This document shows positions 47,443 to 56,286 of a stretch of DNA of 64,000 nt, piece by piece. This stretch comes from Pseudorhodobacter turbinis. Its GTDB lineage: Bacteria > Pseudomonadota > Alphaproteobacteria > Rhodobacterales > Rhodobacteraceae. Each line of letters starts with the position of its first letter. Positions within the stretch are counted from its first letter, which is position 1. The stretch is taken from the NCBI RefSeq assembly GCF_005234135.1, contig NZ_CP039964.1, forward strand, positions 682,001-746,000, written 5' to 3'. The notes below the pieces were generated by a model. The model did not search any database. It was not told the DNA's origin and worked only from the letters and a program-made list of their open reading frames with translations. Position numbers and translations under genes: made by a program.

Positions 47443-47763
47443 ATGCTAGACTTCGTGGATGGAACTGCGTTCAACTTTGAACAGGGACAGCGGGCGCGCA
47501 AGCTTTTTGCCGCTGTAGTTCTTGCCGCATTGGATGACGCTATTGCTGACGACAAGAAATACGGAAACGGCCCGGATCAAATCGCCCGCTGGGCACGCTC
47601 TCGTGACGGGCGTGAGGTGCTATCTTGCGCCGGGATTGATCCGAACGAACGTGTTGTAAAAGGTCTGATGGAGTTTGTATCCAAAGGCATCCGGACATCG
47701 GTCGCGCTTTCGCGCGAAGAGTCCGAGCGCCGCAATGCGTTGGAACAAGCCGAAGCTGCCTGA
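47443..47763 (+). CDS. Conserved 106-aa protein of the roseobacter group (possibly DUF6280)
   Basis: A 106-aa soluble, mostly helical protein without signal or membrane segment: FNFEQGQRARKLFAAVVLAALDDAIADDKK, then a conserved-looking RWARSRDGREVLSCAGIDPNERV. I believe it belongs to the uncharacterised family DUF6280, found mainly in Rhodobacterales, but cannot verify this here. AGGA lies upstream of the ATG, next to a triple AGAGCA-type repeat (47415-47430). It has its own strong terminator. Function unknown. Confidence 0.75.
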   Translation: MLDFVDGTAFNFEQGQRARKLFAAVVLAALDDAIADDKKYGNGPDQIARWARSRDGREVLSCAGIDPNERVVKGLMEFVSKGIRTSVALSREESERRNALEQAEAA

Positions 47764-47815
47764 ACCGGATCAGATCGGAACGTCCCGATCTTTCCATTTT
47801 CAAACGAGCAAAACA

Positions 47816-47841
47816 AAACGCGCCTTATCCGGGCGCGTTTT
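47816..47841. terminator. Terminator between the 106-aa gene and the PopZ-like gene
   Basis: A 10-bp stem AAAACGCGCC/GGCGCGTTTT (arms 47815-47824 and 47832-47841, 7-base loop) followed by GTTTCATTT on the plus strand, with an A-rich left flank giving U for the minus strand. It can act in both directions between convergent genes. Confidence 0.8.
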
Positions 47842-47867
47842 GTTTCATTTGAGCGTCGAAAATGTAA

Positions 47868-48521
47868 TTAATCGAGGTTTCGGGCTGTAATTGCGCGGTT
47901 AATCTCTGCGCGCACCAATTTGCGAACATTGCGCGTGATACGTTCGCCCAATGATCCGCTCAATTCCTCACGGATCAAATCACGAACCAGATCGCGCAGC
48001 ACTTTGTCGTCAATCCCGCCCAGCTGACCAGCATCTGCGGGTGCGGCCTCAGCGGCCATACGGGCCGTAATTTCGGCCACCGCAGCGGCCTCGGCAGCAT
48101 CTGCAATCTCTTTTTCGGTTGCCCGGCGGCCATCCCCTTTTGGCGGAACTACCTCTGCTTCGGGAACCCATTCAGGCGCCTGCCATGACACCGGGGCCAT
48201 AGGTCCATCGCCGTTCTCCGGCTCCCACTCTTGATGGGTGCCCGCTACGGCGGCGCGGATTTCGCTCAACACGCGCGCCATATCCGCTTGGGCCTGGGTT
48301 TGTGGTTCTTCTGCGGCCGGTGATTTCGCCTTCGGACGCGCCGGTTGGCGGCTTGGCTCCACGGGCTCACCCGAAACCACCCGCAATGCGGGCGTCAAAA
48401 GCAGCTTTCCAACGGGCTCCTCACTGGGTGACGGGGCCGCAGGGCGCAGATCCTCGGTTACCAAACGGCGGATCGAGGACAAAACGTCTTCAATCTCACC
48501 CGAACTCATCGGTTCTGACAT
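47868..48521 (-). CDS. PopZ-like (DUF2497) polar-organising protein
   Basis: A 217-aa protein with the PopZ layout: a short N-terminal helix (MSSGEIEDVLSSIRRLVTED), a long Pro/Glu/Ala-rich acidic disordered middle (residues 30-150), and a C-terminal helical block (LRDLVRDLIREELSGSLGERI, then RKLVRAEINRA) that resembles the oligomerisation region of PopZ. PopZ forms a condensate that anchors chromosome origins at the cell pole. The assignment rests on architecture and short motifs. The ATG at 48521 was preferred to one 15 nt upstream. Confidence 0.65.
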   Translation of the reverse strand: MSEPMSSGEIEDVLSSIRRLVTEDLRPAAPSPSEEPVGKLLLTPALRVVSGEPVEPSRQPARPKAKSPAAEEPQTQAQADMARVLSEIRAAVAGTHQEWEPENGDGPMAPVSWQAPEWVPEAEVVPPKGDGRRATEKEIADAAEAAAVAEITARMAAEAAPADAGQLGGIDDKVLRDLVRDLIREELSGSLGERITRNVRKLVRAEINRAITARNLD

Positions 48522-48749
48522 GTGACCCTGCTTCATTACCTAAACCACCCAAGAGCGACACAGCTTGACACCATGTTTCTTTTTAATTGCCCAAACGAAG
48601 GGACAGCCTGCTGCCTGACATCGCTTAGCAAAGGTTATCAAACCGCCGTGAGTAAGACAAGGAATTGGCAGTCGTCGCATCGGCCTATTCTGCAATTTCC
48701 CTCAACCAGAGCGCGTTGCCATAGGGCCACCGCCCGACAAAACAGCATC

Positions 48750-48767
48750 CGGCCGGGTAACCGGCCG
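48750..48767 (-). terminator. Probable terminator of the pcm-like/tolC operon
   Basis: A perfect 7-bp stem CGGCCGG/CCGGCCG with a 4-base loop (48750-48767), 24 nt past the tolC stop; on the minus strand it is followed by ATGCTGUUUUG. The rest of the 270-base gap to the PopZ-like gene shows nothing else I can name. Confidence 0.55.
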
Positions 48768-48791
48768 AATCTGTGGCATCATCAGGGGCGC

Positions 48792-50147
48792 TTACTTGCC
48801 GATTGCTTTCAAAATACGGTCCAGACGCTTGCCCTGACTGGAGGTCGCAGGTGCGTTTTTGACAGCATTGTAATAGGCTTCGGGATCATAAGTTGGGATG
48901 CCAAGCTTAAGGTGATCAACCGTAAGCAGACCCATGCGCGACAACAGGGTGTAAACCCCGATCGAATAATTCGACTGCGCCGTAAGGCGGGATGTGCGCG
49001 CGCTTAGCAATTCTTGTTCGGCGTCCAACACATCCAGCGTGGTCCGGGAGCCAAGCCGCGCCTCTTCCCTCACGCCATCATAGGCGGTCTGGGCAGAGCG
49101 GATCTGACGTTGGCTGGCAGCAATGCTGGCACGCGCCACTTCAATATTGGACCAAGCAGCAGCCACCGCCTGCACAACCTGCGCTGTGCTTTGATGCAAC
49201 TGCGCGCGCGCCGTATCGCGCCGTGCCAGCGACTGACGGTAAAGCGCCGAATAGCTTCCACCCGCATAGATCGTTTGGTTCAGCGTTACCGAAGCACTGA
49301 AACTATCGGTGTTCACATTGTTGTCGGTCGCGGCAAGGCTTCCGCTCAGTGTCGGACCCATATTTGCCTTGGCAAGGACGATGCCGGCCTCAGCGGTGGC
49401 CACCTCATACTGCAACTGACGGACGAGAGGGTGGGTCCGCATCGCGACTGATTTTGCTTCTGCCAAATTGTTTGCAGTGCGTGGCATTGCAGGCAAGCGC
49501 TGCAACCTTCCGGGGACCTTACCGATCGCCAGCTTGTAATTTTCACGCGCAACGGACAGATCGCCCTGTGCCGCAGCAAGCTCTGACTGAGAGGCCGCAA
49601 GACGCGAATCCGCAATCGCGACATCGGTCCGGGTAATCTCTCCCACTTCAAAGCGGTCCTGCGCGGCCCGCAATTCTTGCGTGATCAGCCGCAGATTGGA
49701 CTGACGAAGCGCCACTGTATCTTGGGCCTGCTGCAGGGTGACATAGGCGCTTACCGCGTTCAGCAGCACATCCTGCTCATAGCTGACAAGCGATTGACGG
49801 GCCGCCAGAACGGCCGATTTACGGGCTGCAATCGTGGCCTTGTTGCGACCGAAATCATAAAGCGTCATCTCGGCCAGCAGGCTAACCGTGCTGGTCAACC
49901 CTTCGGTGTATTTTGTGTGGCTGTAAGCACCACCGGCCCGAAAGGCCAAAACCGGCCGCAGGCTGGAAACGGCAATCGCCACATCCTCATCTGCGGCGCG
50001 CAGTACGGCCCGGTTCTGTTCCAAGATATTGGAATTTCGGTATGCCGCGATCAGCGCATCAGCAAGGCTTTCCGCCGAGGCCGCCTGCGGAAGCGCCAGT
50101 GCCGCGCCCAAAATCCCGACCCGCAGCCATTTGCCAAGTGATGTCAT
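48792..50147 (-). CDS. tolC: TolC-family outer-membrane channel
   Basis: A 451-aa outer-membrane efflux duct. The Sec signal covers about residues 1-25 (ending AASAES), followed by two TolC repeats rich in Ala/Gln heptads, with YSHTKYTEGLTSTVSLLAEMTLYDFG and VTLNQTIYAGGSYSALYRQS as the two strand regions entering the barrel. Export partners (periplasmic adaptor, inner-membrane pump) are not adjacent. It follows the Pcm-like gene by 42 nt on the same strand. Confidence 0.9.
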   Translation of the reverse strand: MTSLGKWLRVGILGAALALPQAASAESLADALIAAYRNSNILEQNRAVLRAADEDVAIAVSSLRPVLAFRAGGAYSHTKYTEGLTSTVSLLAEMTLYDFGRNKATIAARKSAVLAARQSLVSYEQDVLLNAVSAYVTLQQAQDTVALRQSNLRLITQELRAAQDRFEVGEITRTDVAIADSRLAASQSELAAAQGDLSVARENYKLAIGKVPGRLQRLPAMPRTANNLAEAKSVAMRTHPLVRQLQYEVATAEAGIVLAKANMGPTLSGSLAATDNNVNTDSFSASVTLNQTIYAGGSYSALYRQSLARRDTARAQLHQSTAQVVQAVAAAWSNIEVARASIAASQRQIRSAQTAYDGVREEARLGSRTTLDVLDAEQELLSARTSRLTAQSNYSIGVYTLLSRMGLLTVDHLKLGIPTYDPEAYYNAVKNAPATSSQGKRLDRILKAIGK

Positions 50148-50189
50148 TTACCTATCTCCGCATTTCCAAATTCCGGCCAAGCCGTCGTA

Positions 50190-50843
50190 TTACAGCGCAA
50201 AAGCGGCTGACTGTTCAAATCCTTGCAACACCGGGGCCGAGGCATTGAACGCATAGCGCCACGTTACCCCGCCCTCGCCCTTATGTCCGATACGTGCCAC
50301 ACCAAGGCTGCCTTCCATGAACAGCGCGCCAATGCGGCCACCGTCCTTTAGCTGGTCAAGCAAGACTTGTGGAACCTCTTGCACGGCGCCCTCAATCACG
50401 ATCACGTCATAGGGACCGTGTTTTGCAGCGCCTGCGGCCAAGGGGCCGGTGATCACGGCAGCGTTATCTACGCCCTGCTCTGACAGGCGGCCCTGTGCGT
50501 CATCGGCCATCTCGGCCCCATCCTCGACCGCAACCACGGCATCCGCAAGGTTGGCAATTACGGCGGTGGAATAGCCAAAGCCACAGCCAAGATCGAGAAC
50601 CGCCTCATCCGGCTGAATATCCACAGCGTCCAATAGCTTGGCAAAGCTGCGCGGTTCTAGGATCACACGGCCGGGGGCGATGGTCAGATTGCCGCCAACA
50701 TAGGCCGCCTCATGCTGATCCGCGCCCACATAGACCTCCCGCGGGACGGCCAGTATCGACTCGATGATCGGGAATTTTGTGACGTCAGAAGGACGAACCT
50801 GCGTGTCGACCATCATGGTCCGACGAGCGGCAAAATCGATCAT
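50190..50843 (-). CDS. Pcm-like SAM-dependent methyltransferase
   Basis: A 217-aa protein of the protein-L-isoaspartate methyltransferase family. The SAM motif VLDLGCGFGYSTA is clear, as is the N-terminal VRPSDVTKFPIIESILAVPREVYV. However, the substrate-recognition block QTISQP, which is present in the true Pcm at 55.6-56.2 kb, is here replaced by NLTIAPGRVILEP. I therefore doubt isoaspartate repair as its role. It is directly upstream of tolC. The start at 50843 is one of several possible ATGs without a strong ribosome site. Confidence 0.78.
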   Translation of the reverse strand: MIDFAARRTMMVDTQVRPSDVTKFPIIESILAVPREVYVGADQHEAAYVGGNLTIAPGRVILEPRSFAKLLDAVDIQPDEAVLDLGCGFGYSTAVIANLADAVVAVEDGAEMADDAQGRLSEQGVDNAAVITGPLAAGAAKHGPYDVIVIEGAVQEVPQVLLDQLKDGGRIGALFMEGSLGVARIGHKGEGGVTWRYAFNASAPVLQGFEQSAAFAL

Positions 50844-51056
50844 AGATGAACCCATTGGTTTAATTGCTGTTCTCGATCTGATGACACAGAACCGCGAAAT
50901 GGGCAACATCGCCGCGCGGGCTTGGCGTGGAATAATGCATAGTATTGCATAGTTATCTCACACCAAATCCCGCACGGCCTAAATCAAATTTTAACCATTT
51001 CCCCCTTTAGCACCGGCACCGCCCTGATTTGGACGCCCTACCAGCGCGGGTCAAAC

Positions 51057-51671
51057 CTAAAGGTATCCTGCCGCGCGCACCGCCTTGACGGAGGCCCTTT
51101 CGCCCATGGCCGCGTGATGGGCTGCCAGCTTTGGGTAATCGGCAATCGCCACCCCGTCGCCCGCAAGCCATGTGCACACGATGTATAGATAGGCGTCTGC
51201 CAGACTGAAATCGTCGCCCAGCACATAGGGGCCTTGCATACAGGCCCCTTCCAGATAGGCGCAGCAGTCGGCCATATTTTCCGTCACCTTGGCGCGCATA
51301 TCCTCATGGCTTGCCGTTTGCACCGCCCAGCGATGACCGCGCAGCTTATGGGCGTGGTTCACATGCATGGTCGAGGCGAGGTAATACATCACCTCCCGCA
51401 TCCGTCCCGCTTGCACCGGATCTTGCGGCACCACACCCGCCAAGGGCGCAAGAGCGGCGAGATAGTCCAAAATTGCCCCCGTCTCGGTCAGGATACCGTT
51501 TGGCACCTCAAGTGCGGGCACACGGCCTTTGGGGTTGATGGCAAGATATTCTGGTCGGCTTTGCTCTTCGCCGGCGAAATCCAGAACCACGGGCGTATAG
51601 GCCAGCCCCGCCTCCTCTGCCACAATCGCCGCCGCGACAGAGATAGTACCTCTCGCCAGATAGAGCTTCAT
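51057..51671 (-). CDS. Glutathione S-transferase family protein
   Basis: A 204-aa cytoplasmic GST. The N-terminal thioredoxin-fold domain begins MKLYLARGTISVAAAIVAEE, with the active-site Ser/Thr region at residues 10-12, and has the cis-Pro and GSH-binding stretch GRVPALEVPNGILTETGAI. The C-terminal helical domain (LGDDFSLADAYLYIVCTWL) is typical. Substrate unknown. It stands alone; 37 nt separate it from idi downstream on the same strand. Confidence 0.87.
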   Translation of the reverse strand: MKLYLARGTISVAAAIVAEEAGLAYTPVVLDFAGEEQSRPEYLAINPKGRVPALEVPNGILTETGAILDYLAALAPLAGVVPQDPVQAGRMREVMYYLASTMHVNHAHKLRGHRWAVQTASHEDMRAKVTENMADCCAYLEGACMQGPYVLGDDFSLADAYLYIVCTWLAGDGVAIADYPKLAAHHAAMGERASVKAVRAAGYL

Positions 51672-51708
51672 TTTTTAACCTTTCAGTTGGGGAAATCGAA
51701 AACCGACG

Positions 51709-52230
51709 TCATGCAACATGACCGAAAATCTGTGCGCGATGCTCGGCCAAATAGATCCGCAGCCACGGCGTAAAGGCCGCCTCATTAACTGCAATCTCGG
51801 TCATAAGATCGGGCAAATCCACCCAACGCGCGGCCTGCACCTCTTGGGGGTTCAGGGCGAGGGGCAAACCGGCATCGGCCTGCGCGGTGAACACCTGCAC
51901 CACCTCATCCTCGGTCAACCCGCCCCCCACATCGGCGCGGTAGCTGACTTGCCCCTGATGGGTAAGGGGCAGGTTTTCAATTCCCAGCTCCTCGGCCAAG
52001 CGCCGGTTTGCGCAGGCCAGATCGGTCTCATCCCAATGCGGGTGGGTGCAACAGGTATTGGCCCAAAGATTTGGCGTATGATATTTGCTTGCCGCGCGTT
52101 GCTGGATCAGCACGCGGGTGCCATCCAGCACAAAGACCGACACCGCCTTATGCCGCAGCCCGCGCTGATGCACAGACAGCTTTTCGACGGGCTGCAGAGC
52201 CCCGTCAATCCATGCCGGAATCAGATCCAT
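51709..52230 (-). CDS. idi: Isopentenyl-diphosphate delta-isomerase, type I
   Basis: Interconverts isopentenyl and dimethylallyl diphosphate for isoprenoid synthesis. The 173-aa Nudix-fold protein has the active-site Cys and metal ligands in NLWANTCCTHPHWDE, and the Nudix-like RRLAEELGIE with catalytic glutamates. Its ATG overlaps the hemF stop by 10 nt. A pairing with hemF makes sense for making prenylated tetrapyrroles such as heme a or bacteriochlorophyll, although no photosynthesis genes are in this window. Confidence 0.95.
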   Translation of the reverse strand: MDLIPAWIDGALQPVEKLSVHQRGLRHKAVSVFVLDGTRVLIQQRAASKYHTPNLWANTCCTHPHWDETDLACANRRLAEELGIENLPLTHQGQVSYRADVGGGLTEDEVVQVFTAQADAGLPLALNPQEVQAARWVDLPDLMTEIAVNEAAFTPWLRIYLAEHRAQIFGHVA

Positions 52231-53111
52231 TTCGCCATCGGAGGCAGGCTCATCAAAACCGCGTTGGCATCATGGCCGGTGGCAAGGCCGAATTTGGTCC
52301 CGCGGTCATAGACAAGGTTATATTCGGCATAAAGCCCGCGGTGGACAAGCTGCGTGTCCTTATCGGCCTCGGTCCAAGGGGTGTCGCGGCGTTTGTCCAC
52401 CAACGGCACGAAAGCGGGCAGAAATGCACGGCCGATATCTTGGGTCAGTGCGAAATCTGCCGCCCAATCGCCGCTGTTGCGATCATCCATAAAGATCCCG
52501 CCAACCCCGCGCGCGCGATTGCGGTGCGGGATAAAGAAATACTCATCCGCCCAAGCCTTAAGCTTGGGGTAAAGATCATCACCATGGGCGGCCAAGTGAT
52601 CGCGCTGCACATCGTGGAAATGTGCGGTATCCTCGGCATATTCGATGCAAGGGTTCAGGTCCGATCCGCCTCCGAACCACCAAGCATGCGGTGTCCAGAA
52701 CATCCGGGTGTTCATATGAACGGCAGGCGCGTGGGGGTTTTGCATGTGGGCAACAAGGCTGATGCCACTGGCCCAAAAGCGCGGATCACTGTCCATGCCC
52801 GGCACACCGCGTGCAGCCATCGCCTTTTGCGCCGCCGCCCCCAACTGGCCGTAAACGGTCGAGATATTCACCCCGACCTTTTCAAACACCCGCCCGCCAC
52901 GCATGACCGACATCAAACCGCCCCCCGCGTCAGAGCCATCCTCGGAGGTGCGCGTGGTCTTGGTGACCTCAAACCGGCCGGCGGGCAAACCTGCGGTCGG
53001 GCCGGTGGTTTGGCGTTCTTCCAGCGCCTCGAAGCTTGCCACAATCTCGTTGCGCAGCGTTTCAAACCACGCGGCGGCGGTTTGGCGTTCTTGCTCCAGT
53101 ATCTCGGTCAT
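52221..53111 (-). CDS. hemF: Oxygen-dependent coproporphyrinogen III oxidase
   Basis: Converts coproporphyrinogen III to protoporphyrinogen IX using O2. The 296-aa protein has the conserved blocks NPHAPAVHMNTRMF and WWFGGGSDLNP near the active site and the C-terminal EYNLVYDRGTKFGL. GGAGAGGG precedes the ATG at 53111. It is the first gene of a hemF-idi operon. The presence of hemF points to aerobic growth. Confidence 0.97.
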   Translation of the reverse strand: MTEILEQERQTAAAWFETLRNEIVASFEALEERQTTGPTAGLPAGRFEVTKTTRTSEDGSDAGGGLMSVMRGGRVFEKVGVNISTVYGQLGAAAQKAMAARGVPGMDSDPRFWASGISLVAHMQNPHAPAVHMNTRMFWTPHAWWFGGGSDLNPCIEYAEDTAHFHDVQRDHLAAHGDDLYPKLKAWADEYFFIPHRNRARGVGGIFMDDRNSGDWAADFALTQDIGRAFLPAFVPLVDKRRDTPWTEADKDTQLVHRGLYAEYNLVYDRGTKFGLATGHDANAVLMSLPPMAKWI

Positions 53112-53177
53112 CTGCGGCCCTCTCCTTAGCTGGCCACCCTCTAGCATCCGCTAGGGGAGAGGCCAAGAGGCCGGTCG

Positions 53178-54554
53178 TCAGATCGCGCCATTCTCGATCA
53201 AGCCGCGCAGGCGGGTGACAGAGCGTGCCAGCAAATCCGCATCGCCGCGCGTTTCCACATTCAACCGCAGCAAGGGCTCGGTATTCGAAGACCGCAGGTT
53301 CAACCGCCACGTCCCCATATCAAGCGACATCCCGTCGGTGTCATCACGCGCGACCACCTCATCCCCCAGATCGGCCAGAACGCGGTCACGCGCGGCTTGC
53401 GGATCGTCGTTGCGGAAATTGATTTCGCCCGAGGAGGGAAACGCCGCCATCCGCGCGCTGACCAGATCGGCAAGGCTGACACCGCGCCGCGACATCAGTT
53501 CGATCAAAAGCAGCCACGGGATCATCCCGCTGTCACAACAGGAAAAGTCACGGAAATAGTGATGCGCCGACATCTCACCGCCGTAAACAGCGCCGGTATC
53601 GCGCAGCGCCCGTTTCAGGTAGGCATGCCCCGTTGGTGCCATCAACGGCACGCCGCCTAGGCGGGTCACGACCTCTTGGGTGTTCCACCGAATACGCGGG
53701 TCATGAACAATTTTCGCGCCCGGCTCCTTGGCCAGAAAAATCTCGGCCAGAAGGCCCACGATATATTCGCCCGGAACAAAGCGGCCCAAATGGTCAAAGA
53801 AGAAGCAGCGGTCGAAATCACCGTCCCACGCGATGCCCATATCGGCCTTGGCCGCCAGTACGGCATTGGCCGTCATCGGCTGGTTTTCCGGCAACAGCGG
53901 ATTGGGAATACCGTTGGGAAAGCTGCCATCGGGTTCATGGTTCAGACAAATGAACGACACCGGAGAGCGGCGTTTCGCAAGCGCCTCGGCCAGCGCGTCA
54001 AAGGTGGGGCCGGCCGCGCCATTGCCCGCATTCACCAGAATTTTCAACGGGCGCAGTGCGGCCACATCCACAAAGGACAGCACCGTGCGCACATAGGCGC
54101 CGCGCGCGGCCTTGGCAGGGCGCACCTCGCCCCCCGCTTTATCGGGACCAAAATCGCCGCTTTCGGCAAGTGCCTTGATCGCCACCATATCCGTTGTAGG
54201 GTCCAGCGGGCGCGCCCCTTTTCCCACCAGCTTCAGCCCGTTATAATCCATCGGATTGTGCGAGGCCGTCACCTCGATCCCGCCGTCGGCTTCAAAATAG
54301 GCGGTGGCGTGATACATCTCCTCGGTGCCGCAAAGGCCAAGGTCCAGAACCTCCACCCCTGATTTCACCAAGCCCGCCTTGACCGCCGCCACTAGCGCCC
54401 CTGATGAGGCCCGTGGATCATGGCCAACCACCACCCGCTCTGCCCCCAGAACCTGCGCAAAGGCACGGCCGATACGTTCGGCTATGCCCTCATTCAGCTC
54501 TTCGCCCAAGCGCCCGCGAATGTCATAGGCTTTGAAGCAGGTAAGCGCGGTCAT
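53178..54554 (-). CDS. Phosphomannomutase / phosphoglucomutase
   Basis: A 458-aa alpha-D-phosphohexomutase of the AlgC/ManB type, interconverting hexose 1- and 6-phosphates for cell-surface polysaccharide. All four active-site loops are visible: phosphoserine Ser98 in VTASHNPMDYNG, metal loop DGDFDRC, sugar loop GGEMSAHHYF and phosphate loop RSSNTEPLLRLN. It lies 66 nt upstream of hemF on the same strand, probably a separate unit. It is divergent from surE with a 228-base gap that contains an imperfect inverted repeat at about 54650-54682. Confidence 0.94.
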   Translation of the reverse strand: MTALTCFKAYDIRGRLGEELNEGIAERIGRAFAQVLGAERVVVGHDPRASSGALVAAVKAGLVKSGVEVLDLGLCGTEEMYHATAYFEADGGIEVTASHNPMDYNGLKLVGKGARPLDPTTDMVAIKALAESGDFGPDKAGGEVRPAKAARGAYVRTVLSFVDVAALRPLKILVNAGNGAAGPTFDALAEALAKRRSPVSFICLNHEPDGSFPNGIPNPLLPENQPMTANAVLAAKADMGIAWDGDFDRCFFFDHLGRFVPGEYIVGLLAEIFLAKEPGAKIVHDPRIRWNTQEVVTRLGGVPLMAPTGHAYLKRALRDTGAVYGGEMSAHHYFRDFSCCDSGMIPWLLLIELMSRRGVSLADLVSARMAAFPSSGEINFRNDDPQAARDRVLADLGDEVVARDDTDGMSLDMGTWRLNLRSSNTEPLLRLNVETRGDADLLARSVTRLRGLIENGAI

Positions 54555-54782
54555 GGGGTTCTCCGGTTTGCTTGGGTCTTACGCGCCTCAGACCACAGCT
54601 TGCCCCCAAGGCCAAGATCAAACAAAATTAACGGCATGAAACCGCGCAGGGTGTTTACACACGTGACGGGTAATGTGTGAAATTCGCAGGAATTGACACA
54701 GTATCGGCATCAATCGGACCGCGTGCACTTTACCGGGGCGCTGTGGTCGTTTAATCAAACGGACAAGATATAGGAGGCATCA

Positions 54783-55571
54783 ATGCGCATTTTGATCACG
54801 AATGATGACGGTATAAACGCGCCAGGCCTCAAGGCTTTGCACGAAATCGCGACAGAAATCGCAGGCCCCGACGGCGAGGTCTGGACCGTGGCCCCCGCGT
54901 TTGAGCAATCCGGCGTCGGGCATTGCATCAGCTACACCCACCCGATGATGATCTCTGAACTGGCGCCGCGCGCCTTTGCCGCCGAGGGCAGCCCTGCCGA
55001 TTGCGTGATGGCCGGCATCTATGATGTGATGACCCATGCCCGCCCCGATCTGGTGCTTTCAGGCGTGAACCGTGGCAATAATGCGGGACAGAACGCGCTT
55101 TATTCCGGCACAATCGGCGGCGCGATGGAAGCCGCCCTGCAAGGCATCCCCGCGATTGCGATGTCGCAGTTTTTGGGCCACCGCACCCAAACCCTCGCCG
55201 ACCCGTTTGAAGGCGCGCGCGCGCATGGCGTGGGTGTGATCCGCACCCTGCTCGACAAGGGGATGTGGGACAAGGATGACGACTACCAGCTTTTCTACAA
55301 CATCAACTTTCCGCCCTGCTCGGCGGCGGATGTGAAGGGCAAGCAGGTCGTAACCCAAGGCTGGCGTCCGGGCAGCTATTTCGGCGTGGAACCGCATCAC
55401 GCACCCAACGGCCGCCGTTTCCTTTGGATCAAAGGTGGTGAGCAACATGTGGATTCCGGCCCCGGCACCGATGTCCACGCCAATCTGGCAGATTTCATTT
55501 CTATCACACCGATGCGCGCCGATCTGACCGCCCATGACCGCATCGCCGATTTACAGGCCCGCCTCGCATGA
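54783..55571 (+). CDS. surE: 5'/3'-nucleotidase SurE
   Basis: Metal-dependent phosphatase acting on nucleoside monophosphates, linked to stationary-phase survival. The 262-aa protein has the N-terminal metal site ILITNDDG with Asp8 and Asp9, the Ser in [14 protein letters not shown], and the [10 protein letters not shown] loop. AGGAGG-type sequence (ATAGGAGGCATCA) precedes the ATG. It overlaps pcm by 4 nt and is the first gene of surE-pcm-nlpD-like. Confidence 0.97.
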   Translation: MRILITNDDGINAPGLKALHEIATEIAGPDGEVWTVAPAFEQSGVGHCISYTHPMMISELAPRAFAAEGSPADCVMAGIYDVMTHARPDLVLSGVNRGNNAGQNALYSGTIGGAMEAALQGIPAIAMSQFLGHRTQTLADPFEGARAHGVGVIRTLLDKGMWDKDDDYQLFYNINFPPCSAADVKGKQVVTQGWRPGSYFGVEPHHAPNGRRFLWIKGGEQHVDSGPGTDVHANLADFISITPMRADLTAHDRIADLQARLA

Positions 55572-56233
55572 GTTTAAGCGCATCAGAAGAAGAGGATGCC
55601 CTTGCCGAGCGCAAGATGCGCTTTCTCTTTGCGTTGCGATCAAAAGGCGTCACAGATGCCCGCGTCCTGACCGCCATGGAACGGGTGGACCGTGGCCATT
55701 TCATTAAAGGGCTGTTTGCGGACCGCACCTATGAGGATATGCCCCTGCCCATCGCCTGTGGCCAAACCATCAGCCAGCCCTCGGTTGTGGGGCTGATGAC
55801 GCAGGCGCTGCACATCCTGCCGCGCGATACGGTGTTAGAGGTGGGCACAGGATCCGGCTATCAGGCGGCCATCGTCGCGCAGCTAGCGCGGCGCGTCTAT
55901 ACCGTCGACCGCCACCGCCGCCTTGTGCGTGAGGCGAACGAGGTTTTCCTGCGGCTCAACCTGAGCAATATCACCGCTTTTGTTGCCGATGGCAGCTTTG
56001 GCCTGCCCGACCAAGGCCCGTTTGACAAGATCTTGGTAACCGCCGCCGCCGAAGACCCGCCCGGGCCGCTCTTGGCGCAATTGAAGATTGGGGGTATCAT
56101 GGTGGTACCTGTCGGCCAGTCGGATGCCGTGCAAACCCTGATCAAGGTCACCCGCCTTGAGAAGGGCTATGATTACGAAGAGCTTCGACCAGTGCGCTTT
56201 GTGCCGCTGCTCGAAGGCCTAGGACTAGACTAA
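55568..56233 (+). CDS. pcm: Protein-L-isoaspartate O-methyltransferase
   Basis: Repairs isoaspartyl damage in aged proteins by SAM-dependent methylation. The 221-aa protein has the classic motifs: [22 protein letters not shown] sequence (here TYEDMPLP and [12 protein letters not shown]), SAM motif [11 protein letters not shown], and the C-terminal [11 protein letters not shown]. It overlaps surE (ATGA), a pairing conserved across proteobacteria. Confidence 0.96.
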   Translation: MSLSASEEEDALAERKMRFLFALRSKGVTDARVLTAMERVDRGHFIKGLFADRTYEDMPLPIACGQTISQPSVVGLMTQALHILPRDTVLEVGTGSGYQAAIVAQLARRVYTVDRHRRLVREANEVFLRLNLSNITAFVADGSFGLPDQGPFDKILVTAAAEDPPGPLLAQLKIGGIMVVPVGQSDAVQTLIKVTRLEKGYDYEELRPVRFVPLLEGLGLD

Positions 56234-56286
56234 CCCTGTTTCAACCCGTACCGGGGCCAACCCGGACGAACCCAATGAGGCCTTGC

